This document shows, piece by piece, positions 52,200 to 60,362 of a stretch of DNA of 64,000 nt (within the stretch, counting starts at the first letter, position 1; the number at the start of each line of letters is the position of its first letter). The position numbers and the translations under genes are program-made. The notes beneath the pieces were generated by a model, which saw nothing but the letters and a program-made list of their open reading frames with translations, had not been told where the DNA came from and did not search any database. The DNA comes from Sphingorhabdus sp. Alg231-15 (GTDB taxonomy: Bacteria; Pseudomonadota; Alphaproteobacteria; Sphingomonadales; Sphingomonadaceae), in contig NZ_LT703001.1 in the NCBI RefSeq assembly GCF_900149705.1, forward strand, positions 3,404,001-3,468,000, in the 5' to 3' direction.

Positions 52200-53429
52200 G
52201 TGAAGAAGAATGGCGATATCTTAAGGCCCTTATTCTGTGCACTAGCAGCTCTGTCTTTCAGTGCGCCGCTGCAAGCCGATAGCTTGACCCCGTCTGCAGG
52301 CCTGGATGTCCGGATAGCGAAGTTTGAGCAATCGGTTCGGTCTTTGAAGGATCGCAAGAATCCCGACGCTCAGAAATGGTCGATTGAAGACCGGATGAAA
52401 GCCTATAATGTGCCAGGGGCCAGCGTTGCTATCATCCAGAATGGAAAAATCGTTCATACCAAAGGCTATGGTCTGCAATCCCAAAACGCCTCGGCATCTG
52501 TTGATGGCCAGACCGTTTTTTCGGCCGGTTCAGTAAGCAAGGTTGTGAACGCTGCGTTGATTTTGCGCTTGGTACAGGATGGGATTCTGAATCTGGATCA
52601 GGATGTTAATAGCTATTTGAAATCATGGAAAGTTCCGGAAGGGGAATATACCAAATCTCAAAAAGTGACCTTGCGCCTCTTACTCTCGCATACTTCCGGT
52701 TTCAGTCAGCACGGCTTTCCTGATTTCAAGCCCGGAGAGAAATTGCCGACTACCATTCAAACCCTTAACGGGACCGGTCCGGCAAAACATCGCGCTGTGA
52801 AGTTGATGTTCGAACCTGGGCAACAGATGGATTATTCAGGTGGCGGGATAACGGTTTCACAACTGGTTGTCGAAGATGTCATGGGGCAGCCTTATCCTGA
52901 GGTTGCCAAGGAATATCTGTTCGAACCGCTGGGCATGACAAGAAGTACCTTTGTCAATCCGCTTCCCGAAGCACATGGCAATATTGCTAAATCGCACAAC
53001 AAAAAAGGTAAGGCACGGGCGTTACCAAGAGGATATGAGTCCATGCCAGAAATGGCAGCATCCGGTCTTTGGACCAGTGCTGCTGACATGGCATTATTTG
53101 TGCAGGCCATTTTGACTGACGAGACATTCTTGTCACCCGAGCTGCGCAACGAAATGCTGTCACGTACGCCGCGCAGCTGGCATGGCCTTGGGCCACGGCT
53201 CAATGGGGTTGGCGAGAAGCTGGCATTTCATCATGGCGGAGCAAATGACAATTACAAATCATGGATCGAAGGGCATCCGGTACAGGGCAACGGATTTGTC
53301 GTTTTGACCAACGGCGAGGCGGGCCGTGAGTTAGGCTATGAACTCCGCATTGCAGCCGAAGAAGCATTTGGGTGGTCGATCAACTTCCCAGCAGACTTCG
53401 CCACACCAAATTTCGACACACCAGAATAA
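52200..53429 (+). CDS. Secreted beta-lactamase-family serine hydrolase
   Basis: A 409-residue class C-type penicillin-recognising protein. It starts at GTG after GGAGGATA, with signal peptide LFCALAALSFSAPLQA. The active-site SxxK is in FSAGSVSKVVNA, the Tyr motif is MDYSGGG, and a KTG-like HHGGAND block comes near the end. It is probably an esterase or peptidase rather than a true beta-lactamase. Forty-six bases separate it from the exporter gene, so a shared transcript is possible. Confidence 0.92.
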   Translation: MKKNGDILRPLFCALAALSFSAPLQADSLTPSAGLDVRIAKFEQSVRSLKDRKNPDAQKWSIEDRMKAYNVPGASVAIIQNGKIVHTKGYGLQSQNASASVDGQTVFSAGSVSKVVNAALILRLVQDGILNLDQDVNSYLKSWKVPEGEYTKSQKVTLRLLLSHTSGFSQHGFPDFKPGEKLPTTIQTLNGTGPAKHRAVKLMFEPGQQMDYSGGGITVSQLVVEDVMGQPYPEVAKEYLFEPLGMTRSTFVNPLPEAHGNIAKSHNKKGKARALPRGYESMPEMAASGLWTSAADMALFVQAILTDETFLSPELRNEMLSRTPRSWHGLGPRLNGVGEKLAFHHGGANDNYKSWIEGHPVQGNGFVVLTNGEAGRELGYELRIAAEEAFGWSINFPADFATPNFDTPE

Positions 53430-53714
53430 TGGGATATGTCGGCCTTTGCACCCAAAAGCGGAAATAGTGCAAGATTGACAATTTCGGCGCATTGATCGTC
53501 CTTGTTGTTGTCATGGTGACACTCGCGATCCGTAGACAATAGGCCCTACCCGACAGCTATCTCTATGCTGGTCCGGCTTCTACTTACAGCGCGATGGTCG
53601 CCCGCATGATAATGTTGCGACGAAGAGGGGGTGGTCGGTAACTGGCTGAGAACGGTAGGCTTGCTCACGTCGGAGAAAGGGATTAGCGTCGTTTTTTTGG
53701 AGCGGGGGGCTCAA

Positions 53715-54959
53715 TTGAGCAGTCAATCAAAAATCTATCTCATAGCCAGTTCTCTATTGATCAACGCTTGTGCGCCTCTTTCTGATGCGCCTGAAATTTC
53801 GGCCAAGCCGGAATCATCGCATATGACATTGGGTGATAGCTTTCTCTCTGAATTCTATCAGTATGAAGGTCAGCTAAAAGCACCCGGCTTGCTTCTGAAA
53901 AAGGAACCGCTTGGTGTCACGCAATCCAATCCAGGGGCAGGACAAAATTTCCGCCTGCTCTATTCTTCAACCGACGGTCTGGATGGCGAAGATCTGCTGT
54001 ATGTTTCGGGCGCATTATTTTTGCCCGAAGGCACCGCGCCAGCCGGTGGTTGGCCGCTTATGGCGTGGACGCATGGAACGGTAGGTATTGCCGATATTTG
54101 TGCGCCTTCCTGGAATGGGCGGCAACAACAAGACAGGGATCATCTTGAATTCTGGTTGAAAAATGGATTTGCCGTGGTTGCATCCGATTATCAGGGATTG
54201 GGTACTCGTGGCACGCATCCCTATCTGGCTACACGTCCAGAAGCCTATAGCAATCTTGATATCATACGTGCGGTGCAGGCTTCCGATTTTCCGGTTTCAG
54301 ACAAAGTGGTTTTGTTCGGGCAGTCTCAAGGCGCTGGCGCGGCGATAGCGACGGCTGCTTTCGCAGCAGAATATGCACCGGATGTAAATGTCATCGGGGC
54401 GGTTGCCACCGGCGTCCCGTTTTTCTCTCCCAAAGCATTGATTGCGCTGCAGGAATCGAGACCGCCTGATCGCGTTGACCCCATGCTTGCCTATAATATG
54501 CTGGCTCTGTCGCTGGTACAGCGCACCGATTCTAGTTTCGCGCTGTCCGATTATGTTTCGGAAGAGGCCCTTCCGATCGCGAAGTCAGTAGAAAATACTT
54601 GTCACAAAGATGTCAGGGCAAAAGTCGGTGCCCAGGCACTGACCCACAATCGCACTTTCAAAAAATCGCCGTCTGATCTTCTGGCTACGGCCTTTGCCAG
54701 AATGGGTTATCCGACTCTGAAACTTCCGATACCAACTTTCGTTGGTACTGGTGGCAAGGACAAAGACACGCCTGTCCGCATGCAAGCGGCCTTCGTTAAA
54801 AGAGCCTGTGAGGCTGGCTCCACCATCCAGTCCGTGCTGTATCGAGACCTTGATCATCGCGGCGTTGTGCCGGGTTCAACCGGAGATACATTACCATTCG
54901 TACGGGCGGTATTTTCGGAAGAGAAACTGCCTGGCAACTGCCAGAATCTGCCCTTTTAA
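53715..54959 (+). CDS. Secretory lipase-family hydrolase, probable lipoprotein
   Basis: About 414 residues if TTG 53715 is used. This start has GGAGCGGGGGG just upstream and gives a signal (SKIYLIASSLLINAC) ending in Cys. The open frame extends to 53631, but the extra 28 residues look non-coding. The catalytic elbow is VLFGQSQGAGAA (G-x-S-x-G), with AWTHGTVGIADICAPSW as the oxyanion region and DLDHRGV with the likely His. It resembles the LIP secretory lipases. The 285 bases before it hold no gene or clear signal. Confidence 0.82.
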   Translation: MSSQSKIYLIASSLLINACAPLSDAPEISAKPESSHMTLGDSFLSEFYQYEGQLKAPGLLLKKEPLGVTQSNPGAGQNFRLLYSSTDGLDGEDLLYVSGALFLPEGTAPAGGWPLMAWTHGTVGIADICAPSWNGRQQQDRDHLEFWLKNGFAVVASDYQGLGTRGTHPYLATRPEAYSNLDIIRAVQASDFPVSDKVVLFGQSQGAGAAIATAAFAAEYAPDVNVIGAVATGVPFFSPKALIALQESRPPDRVDPMLAYNMLALSLVQRTDSSFALSDYVSEEALPIAKSVENTCHKDVRAKVGAQALTHNRTFKKSPSDLLATAFARMGYPTLKLPIPTFVGTGGKDKDTPVRMQAAFVKRACEAGSTIQSVLYRDLDHRGVVPGSTGDTLPFVRAVFSEEKLPGNCQNLPF

Positions 54960-54982
54960 GTGCTCAGAACAAACGACCGCGC

Positions 54983-56410
54983 TCACTTCCGATAATCTAA
55001 TGGTGGATCGCGGTCGCCGAGCAGGGATTTATAGACATAATCCGGACCGCGTGCCGTATCAAATTCGGTTTTGGCTTCACGGCGCAATTCGGGATTGGTG
55101 TAAAGCTCAATAGCTGCGAGCGTCAGTGCTTTGGCGGCGACTTGGGTGCCCTTGAATCCGATCGACATGCCGCTGGCGGCTGAGGATTGCCAGCTGTGGG
55201 CCGACGTACCCGGTACCCATGCGGCGGTGCTCAGTCCGACCGTTGGTGTGGCGTAGGAGACATCTCCGACATCGGTCGAGCCATAGCCAAGCGTTACGTC
55301 ATAGGGCTGTATCTCTGACTCGCTGCCAAGTTCGTGCTTGGGGCTATCAAAGCTGGCATAGATCTGCTCGGCAAATTCCTGCTCTTTGGCGGTATATGTA
55401 ATGCCGCCTACCTGACGGAGTTTGGAGTCCATCATTTTCGCCAGCGGTTCGTTGACCAGCAAGGGATTATTTCCGTGAATAACTTCCCATTCGACTTTGG
55501 TACCAGTGCCAAGGGCGGCACCGCGGGCGGCATCTTCCAGTCGCTTCCAGATGGCTTCAACGCCGTCGGGGTCAGGATGACGGACATAGTAAAACACTTC
55601 GGCAAAATCGGGCACGACATTGGGCGCTGTGCCGCCTTCGGTGATGACATAATGGATGCGTGAATCCTGCGGCACATGTTCGCGCATCATATTTATCATG
55701 AGGTTGAAGGCCTCTACACCGTCCAGTGCGGAGCGCGCTTTTTCCGGAGCACCTGCGGCATGGGCGGAGACCCCGCGAAACCGGAATTTCGCCGAACGAT
55801 TGGCCAATGTTGTACGGGCTGCGGCTGAGTTCTCATCACCGGCATGCCAATGCAGAGCGAAATCGACATCATCAAACAATCCCGCGCGGACCATATAGAC
55901 TTTGCCGCTACCGCCTTCTTCGGCTGGCGTACCATAGAGCCGGACCCGGCCGGGTGTCCCGGATTGATCGAGCCATTTCTTGACGGCAATTGCTGCCTCG
56001 AGGGAGCCGGCGCCGAACAAATTATGGCCGCAGGCATGGGCGGCTGTTTTGCCGGCAATGGGCGAACGGGTCGCAACGGCGTCCTGATTGATGCCGGGTA
56101 GGGCATCAAATTCGGCCAGAATCGCGATCACAGGTCCGTCTTTGCCATATTCTGCGACGAAGGCAGTCGGTATTTCTGCAACGCCTGCCTCAATTGTGAA
56201 GCCTTGGGCGCGCAGACTTTGCTGCAGCAGGCCGCTGGCTTTTTCTTCCTGATAGCCGACCTCTGCCCATTCCCAGATCTGCCGGGCGACGCTGGCGGTT
56301 TCGTCATAACGCGCATCAATTGCGGCCAGTATTTCCGCCTCCTGCGGCTCTTCCGCCTGAGCTATGGAGGGCAGGGCGGCAAGCGCGAGAAAGATACCGA
56401 AACGTTTCAT
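54983..56410 (-). CDS. Secreted M20-family amidohydrolase (AbgB-like)
   Basis: A 475-residue zinc amidohydrolase with a signal peptide (MKRFGIFLALAALPSIAQA). The metal-site blocks are ILAEFDALPG and HACGHNLFGAG, the catalytic/metal Glu pair is in GTPAEEGGSGK, and the dimerisation-domain His is in GVSAHAAGAP. It is closest to the AbgB group cleaving p-aminobenzoyl-glutamate or related amides. ATG 56410 has AGGAAAT before it. Confidence 0.93.
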   Translation of the reverse strand: MKRFGIFLALAALPSIAQAEEPQEAEILAAIDARYDETASVARQIWEWAEVGYQEEKASGLLQQSLRAQGFTIEAGVAEIPTAFVAEYGKDGPVIAILAEFDALPGINQDAVATRSPIAGKTAAHACGHNLFGAGSLEAAIAVKKWLDQSGTPGRVRLYGTPAEEGGSGKVYMVRAGLFDDVDFALHWHAGDENSAAARTTLANRSAKFRFRGVSAHAAGAPEKARSALDGVEAFNLMINMMREHVPQDSRIHYVITEGGTAPNVVPDFAEVFYYVRHPDPDGVEAIWKRLEDAARGAALGTGTKVEWEVIHGNNPLLVNEPLAKMMDSKLRQVGGITYTAKEQEFAEQIYASFDSPKHELGSESEIQPYDVTLGYGSTDVGDVSYATPTVGLSTAAWVPGTSAHSWQSSAASGMSIGFKGTQVAAKALTLAAIELYTNPELRREAKTEFDTARGPDYVYKSLLGDRDPPLDYRK

Positions 56411-56504
56411 AGGATTTCCTGTGGTCAAGATTGTTAGCCGGGTGATTGCATCATCATTGCTCTGCGCGCAACATTATTACGATAGTCATTTTTCACAGCG
56501 GGCG

Positions 56505-56559
56505 TAAGTCAATTGCAAAAATGCAACTCGCAGGTGCAACATTTCACATTGCAACTTAC
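56505..56559. repeat. Cluster of TGCAAC repeats upstream of the small secreted protein gene
   Basis: TGCAAC occurs at 56522, 56535 and 56550, and TTGCA-AAAA-TGCAA is an inverted repeat at 56513-56526. The whole is framed by GTAAGT (56505) and ACTTAC (near 56559). Such iteration before a single gene suggests a multi-site operator. Confidence 0.4.
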
Positions 56560-56614
56560 TTTTATGTCAGCATAGTGGTCGTTCTTCCTCCCTGGAGATT
56601 ATTGGAGATCTACC

Positions 56615-56881
56615 ATGAATAAATTTGCTTCTATCGTCCTGACTGCTGCGGCTCTTTCGCTGACAGCACCTGCGGCTTTTGCTGCTGACGCAAAACGCAA
56701 CGACCGTCTCTATGACGCAACCGGCTCGAGCGTTGCCAAGGTCAACCGTGTGGCTGACGATGGCGACGTATTGGTCATCTACAAGGGCAAAGTGCGCCGT
56801 GTTCAAGCGGAAACGCTGTCCAAGACAGATGGCAAGTTGATTACAACGCTGACGAAAAAAGAACTTCGTCGTCTGAAGTAA
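56615..56881 (+). CDS. Small secreted basic protein of unknown function
   Basis: An 88-residue protein. The signal peptide SIVLTAAALSLTAPAAFA leaves a mature part of about 65 residues, rich in Lys/Arg (VRRVQAETLSK, KKELRRLK), with a pattern like a single small beta domain (SSVAKVNRVADDGDVLVIYKGKV). I recognise no family with certainty. It has a repeat-rich upstream region and its own terminator. Confidence 0.75.
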   Translation: MNKFASIVLTAAALSLTAPAAFAADAKRNDRLYDATGSSVAKVNRVADDGDVLVIYKGKVRRVQAETLSKTDGKLITTLTKKELRRLK

Positions 56882-56930
56882 TGGGTCGCTGAAAAGCGGT
56901 TTGCTCCTTGCACCAACGGCGACTTTGAAA

Positions 56931-56960
56931 GCCGGCGCACCCCCTCATGCGCCGGCTTTT
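56931..56960. terminator. Rho-independent terminator, shared by convergent genes
   Basis: GCCGGCGCA (56931-56939) pairs perfectly with TGCGCCGGC (56948-56956), followed by TTTT; AAA precedes the left arm. It stands 49 bases after the small secreted protein gene, and mobA ends at 56959 on the other strand. Confidence 0.9.
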
Positions 56961-57537
56961 ATATATGGGCTTCAGCAGCGACGAGATCGTCCGGCGTGTT
57001 GATATTCATAAAGGCTTGTTCATCGTGCCAGGTTATCAGTTGGGCATCGCATTGCCGCACTAACCAATGCAGGGATGGGGATTGATCACCAATCTCATGT
57101 GTCCCGCGGACACTATTGACGATATCACAGCGCCAATAACCAAAAACCGGGTGTAATCGTTTGGGGCCTTGTGCCACCGAACAACCAGGAACCGCGCTCA
57201 GTCTCGAAACCAAGTCATCTGGCGCAAAAGGCGCATCAACGGGGATGGTGAGAAATCCTATCGCTTCGGGACAGAGTATCGGCAAATTTGCGGCTATAGT
57301 GAAAATGGCGCCAACAGGACCTCCCGGCGCATCAGGATTATCACTGATGATATCGAGGCCGGTTTCAAAATCGCTTGGTGCCGAGAGCCATATGCGATCA
57401 ACCGAGGGTCGATATCGTGCCACCGCCCTGTCGACCAGGCGCTCTCCATCGAGCCTGATAGTGGCCTTTTCCTGTCCCATTCGGCGCGACTGACCGCCAG
57501 CCAAAATGATCAGGCAGGTTGGAGGGTTGTCGTTCAT
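56959..57537 (-). CDS. mobA: Molybdenum cofactor guanylyltransferase
   Basis: A 192-residue enzyme adding GMP to molybdopterin to make MGD, in the cytoplasm. The nucleotide-binding start LILAGGQSRRMGQEKATIRLDG is complete, and PGGPVGAIF, TIPVDAPFAPDDL and the FMNINTPDDL end are typical. MGD or MCD is needed by DMSO-reductase-type enzymes. The MoCo oxidoreductase at 523 belongs to a family that usually takes the cytosine form, so a direct link is not implied. Confidence 0.93.
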   Translation of the reverse strand: MNDNPPTCLIILAGGQSRRMGQEKATIRLDGERLVDRAVARYRPSVDRIWLSAPSDFETGLDIISDNPDAPGGPVGAIFTIAANLPILCPEAIGFLTIPVDAPFAPDDLVSRLSAVPGCSVAQGPKRLHPVFGYWRCDIVNSVRGTHEIGDQSPSLHWLVRQCDAQLITWHDEQAFMNINTPDDLVAAEAHI

Positions 57538-57581
57538 CGCTTGTCGCTCCAGCGCAATTGGTGCCTTGCGCTGTTGTGACT

Positions 57582-58286
57582 TTAGCTGCCCACTCTGTCC
57601 AGCAGTTCACCAATTAAATCTGTTGGTTGAGCATTAGAATGTCCGACGCCGGCCAGCTGTTCCCGCCGTGCGGCCTTGTCCAATTCGGACTTCATCTGCC
57701 GGGCGAAGAGATTACGATTGGGGGTTCTTGCCCGTTGAACAGCCTTGGCGGCGGTCCAGTGCTTGCCCGCATTGTTCCTGAAGTCGCTTGGCTTCTCATT
57801 CGGATAGATAAATCCATTGACCGGATAGGCCGTCTTGCCAAGGGCAGCAATCGGAGCATACCAGATTTTAACCCGGCTCCAGTCACCATTGTCCGATACA
57901 TCCATCGCTGCGACATTGCTCTCAATCTGTCCGCGACGCCCGTTAATTGGTGACCAGTTGGCATGACTCAACAATATGTGGCGATCATCCAATATCCGAC
58001 TGACAACAGCAACATGGCCGAGTTTCATCTTGCCGTGGCTCTTGAGCGATAGGACTGCACCCAATTGTGGAACATTTCCGCGCTCATAAGCAAATCGAGC
58101 CTGCCGCCACCATGTGTGTGCATCACCATAGATCTGGACGCCACTGAGTTGGCGGGCATAGGGAACGCATTGCAGATATTGGGAGGACGAACCGTCCTCC
58201 GCGCGTGCCATGGTCGGGAAGAATATCGCCTGCAGGACCAGAAGAATGGGAATGATGGAGCTACCCAGTTTCCTCATTAGTTTCAT
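57582..58286 (-). CDS. Secreted CHAP-domain peptidoglycan hydrolase-like protein
   Basis: About 234 residues with a signal peptide (LGSSIIPILLVLQAIFFPTMARA). The CHAP/NlpC-P60-type domain has its catalytic Cys in LQCVPYARQLSGVQIYGDA, its His in LGHVAVVSRIL and a polar third residue in LLSHANWS. The basic C-terminal part is of unknown role. It may cleave peptidoglycan or other amides. ATG 58286 is taken; ATG 58277 is nearly equivalent and no clear ribosome site decides. Confidence 0.86.
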   Translation of the reverse strand: MKLMRKLGSSIIPILLVLQAIFFPTMARAEDGSSSQYLQCVPYARQLSGVQIYGDAHTWWRQARFAYERGNVPQLGAVLSLKSHGKMKLGHVAVVSRILDDRHILLSHANWSPINGRRGQIESNVAAMDVSDNGDWSRVKIWYAPIAALGKTAYPVNGFIYPNEKPSDFRNNAGKHWTAAKAVQRARTPNRNLFARQMKSELDKAARREQLAGVGHSNAQPTDLIGELLDRVGS

Positions 58287-58360
58287 CGGTTCATTTTGCG
58301 CGGCTATGTGCATGACACCCGCTTAGCCAACAGGCACAAATTGACCGCTAAAATACTTGG

Positions 58361-59434
58361 TTAACGCTTCGTAACGCTGGCCTCGACAACCCTGAGATGC
58401 AGCGCATCTTTGGGAACGTCCTCGAAAAGACCCGGTTCGGTGCCAGTGAGCCAGACTTGGCCACCCTTTTCAGAAAGCTTTCCAAATAATGCGGCGCGGC
58501 GCCTGGGGTCCAAATGGGCGGCCACCTCGTCGAGCAACAGGATCGGGCGATTGCCCCGTTGCTCGGCAATAAGGTCGGCATGGGCAAGAATGATCGAAAA
58601 GAGCAGTGCTTTCTGCTCCCCGGTCGAGCATTTTTCCGCCGCCTGATCCTTGGTTCCGTGAAAGACGGTCAAGTCTGCACGATGAGGCCCCTTCAATGTC
58701 CGTCCTGCGGCGCGATCGGCCTGACGGCTGGCCCTCAAAGCATCTTGCAGCATCTCCTCACTACGGAGCGCGTCATCGTTCAGATTGAGCTTGGCCGAGG
58801 CAAATAAGCCATCATCGGTCGTTGCCAGCGTATTGTTGAGCGCTTCTGATATCCGAAAGCGAGCCTCTGCAACGGCGCTTCCAAATCGCGCAAGCTGTCC
58901 ATCCAGAGCATCGAGCCATTCACTATCCGGCATATATTCATCAGCCAACAGCCGATTGCGCTCGCGACGTGCCGCATCATAGCGAGCGCAATTGCGGGCA
59001 TGGTCGGGCTCAAGCGCGGTAACCAGGCGATCCAGAAAATTCCGCCGTCCCGATGCACCCTCCATAAAAAGGCGATCCATTGCTGGCGTCAGCCATAATA
59101 TCGACAGCCATTGCGCGAGATCATTGGTGGGAACCGCTGCGCCATTGATGCGGGTTTTCCGGCGTTCGGGATGTTCCGCACTCGTACCCGTACCTAGCTG
59201 AACATCATCCAGCTGTGCCGCCACTGCAAAATCGCCAGCGCCGCCTTCAAAGGCCATATCTCTCATGGCGGCCCGCCGTAGTCCTCGTCCAGGAGACAAA
59301 AGCGAAACGGCTTCCAATATATTGGTCTTGCCGGCCCCGTTTTCTCCACTCAACACAATAAAGCCGGGCGCGACATCCAATCGCAGTTGAGGATAGTTTC
59401 TGAAGTTTTGAAGAGTGAGCCGGGAGATCGTCAT
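58361..59434 (-). CDS. recF: DNA replication and repair protein RecF
   Basis: A 357-residue SMC-like ATPase that helps load RecA at gaps. It has [19 protein letters not shown], Walker [15 protein letters not shown], the [15 protein letters not shown] block, the signature loop STGEQKALL and Walker [14 protein letters not shown]. The length is normal. Unlike the E. coli order it is not next to dnaN or gyrB here. Confidence 0.96.
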   Translation of the reverse strand: MTISRLTLQNFRNYPQLRLDVAPGFIVLSGENGAGKTNILEAVSLLSPGRGLRRAAMRDMAFEGGAGDFAVAAQLDDVQLGTGTSAEHPERRKTRINGAAVPTNDLAQWLSILWLTPAMDRLFMEGASGRRNFLDRLVTALEPDHARNCARYDAARRERNRLLADEYMPDSEWLDALDGQLARFGSAVAEARFRISEALNNTLATTDDGLFASAKLNLNDDALRSEEMLQDALRASRQADRAAGRTLKGPHRADLTVFHGTKDQAAEKCSTGEQKALLFSIILAHADLIAEQRGNRPILLLDEVAAHLDPRRRAALFGKLSEKGGQVWLTGTEPGLFEDVPKDALHLRVVEASVTKR

Positions 59435-59532
59435 GACAGGCCGCCATCTCTAGCCCTGCTGGCATATGATGAGAAGGAAAATCGCGATCTATGAGGAGAT
59501 CATTCACATACTGTTCATCTAATACTAAAAAA

Positions 59533-59547
59533 TGGTGAAAAACACCA
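59533..59547. promoter_or_regulatory. Dyad that may be an activator site for the sigma-54 promoter
   Basis: TGGTG-AAAAA-CACCA lies about 100-115 bases upstream of the expected start point of the sigma-54 promoter, a normal distance for an enhancer-binding protein such as PspF. The only evidence is symmetry and position. Confidence 0.3.
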
Positions 59548-59621
59548 ATAAGTGGTTTTACAGAATTTGACACTCAAGTCAGAAAATCACTAAGTTATTG
59601 TAATATAAGAAATATCAAAAA

Positions 59622-59639
59622 CTGGCACGGCATGTGCAA
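59622..59639 (+). promoter_or_regulatory. Sigma-54 (RpoN) promoter before the small-peptide/PspC genes
   Basis: CTGGCACGGCATGTGCAA keeps the invariant -24 GG (59624-59625) and -12 GC (59636-59637) with exactly 10 bases between, and matches TGGCACG-N4-TTGCA at all but one position. The start point would be near 59649, leaving a leader of about 55 bases that contains CTTCGC-N10-GCGAAG (59652-59673) and a T6 run, possibly an attenuator. E. coli psp genes are sigma-54/PspF controlled, which fits the PspC gene downstream. A weaker sigma-70 pair (TTGACA 59567, TAAGTT 59591) is an alternative. Confidence 0.72.
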
Positions 59640-59704
59640 TGTATGAGACATCTTCGCTAACACAACCGCGAAGCCCAGTTTTTTAAATTAGAAGGAAATC
59701 AAAA

Positions 59705-59824
59705 ATGTTCTCGAATGTATCAAATAATATCGCCGCTGCTTTTGCCGCTATCGTTTCTGCCTCTGTTTTGATCAGTGCAAGCGTAGGACCCGCAATCAAC
59801 AACGCCGGCTCTCTGGTAATCTAA
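59705..59824 (+). CDS. 39-residue membrane peptide, copy 1
   Basis: The reading frame MFSNVSNNIAAAFAAIVSAS, continuing VLISASVGPAINNAGSLVI, starts 6 bases after AGAAGGAA. One hydrophobic helix of about 22 residues makes up most of it. It is clearly a paralogue of the next peptide: both end S-x2-x-P-A-x-N-N-A-x-S-x-V-I and both are exactly 39 residues. Conservation between the copies supports translation. Function unknown; its place before PspC behind a sigma-54 promoter suggests an envelope-stress role. Confidence 0.72.
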   Translation: MFSNVSNNIAAAFAAIVSASVLISASVGPAINNAGSLVI

Positions 59825-59855
59825 TTTTTCTCCCATCCCCCCGAAAGGAAATAAC

Positions 59856-59975
59856 ATGACCTACGATCTTAAAAACAAAGTTCTTGCTTCTTTTGCAGCT
59901 CTCTTCTCCGCAGTTGTTTTCGTAAGCGCCAGCATCGCTCCAGCGATGAATAACGCAGCTTCAATGGTGATCTGA
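59856..59975 (+). CDS. 39-residue membrane peptide, copy 2
   Basis: MTYDLKNKVLASFAALFSAV, continuing VFVSASIAPAMNNAASMVI, follows the ribosome site CGAAAGGAAATAAC. It has the same length and C-terminal pattern (SASIAPAMNNAASMVI against SASVGPAINNAGSLVI) as copy 1, with a different N-terminus. Its stop shares a base with the PspC start (TGATG), so the two are translationally coupled. That coupling is strong evidence that this short frame is a gene. Confidence 0.78.
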   Translation: MTYDLKNKVLASFAALFSAVVFVSASIAPAMNNAASMVI

Positions 59976-60238
59976 TGGCCGATAGAAACAAGCCCACCAG
60001 TTCCACGCCAACCAGTTGGCCTGAACCCATTTCATCAAACAAACGGAAGAATAGTCCAGTGAAAAACAAACTCAAACTCGATAAAACCAATGGCAAGTTG
60101 ATGGGTGTTTGCTCCGGCCTTGCAAATTGGAGCGGTATGGATGCCAATATTCTGCGTATAATCTTTGTGCTCGCAACAATTTTCGGCTTCGGTTCTGCGA
60201 TCATCATTTATCTGGCCATTGGTCTGATCGTCGACTGA
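59975..60238 (+). CDS. PspC-domain protein
   Basis: An 87-residue protein. A disordered basic N-terminus (about 1-32) precedes the PspC domain: LKLDKTNGKLMGVCSGLANW, then MDANILRIIFVLATIFGFGS and a hydrophobic C-terminus (AIIIYLAIGLIVD). PspC is the inner-membrane partner of the phage-shock response. No pspA or pspF is adjacent; instead two tandem small-peptide genes precede it. Confidence 0.88.
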   Translation: MADRNKPTSSTPTSWPEPISSNKRKNSPVKNKLKLDKTNGKLMGVCSGLANWSGMDANILRIIFVLATIFGFGSAIIIYLAIGLIVD

Positions 60239-60301
60239 TTACAGATAACCTCTTGTATGAATGATATAACATACAGAAAACATTAAAGAATAATCATAGA
60301 C

Positions 60302-60359
60302 CGCTCTGATAAATCCGTGTATTTAGTGACTTAAAGTCATTGAGTAATTTATCGGAGCG
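60302..60359 (+). promoter_or_regulatory. Structured leader that can hide the ribosome site of the CDF gene
   Basis: As RNA, 60302-60314 pairs with 60347-60359 through 13 base pairs, one of them a G-U. Inside, 60324-60331 pairs with 60335-60342 over a UAA loop. The right arm of the outer stem contains GGAG (60354-60357), the only ribosome site for the ATG at 60363, so the folded form should block translation. The inner part TGACTT-A-AAGTCA is also a perfect DNA palindrome, so a repressor operator is the alternative reading. No known metal riboswitch consensus is recognised. Confidence 0.5.
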
Positions 60360-60362
60360 CAG

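Noticed and set aside
59567-59596. Sigma-70 promoter as the main promoter of the PspC operon
   Set aside because: TTGACA is good but the -10 TAAGTT is weak with 18-bp spacing; the sigma-54 match is far stronger. Kept only as an alternative.
60302-60359. NiCo or yybP-ykoY metal riboswitch before the CDF gene
   Set aside because: The conserved cores of those classes are not present; only a two-stem fold is visible.
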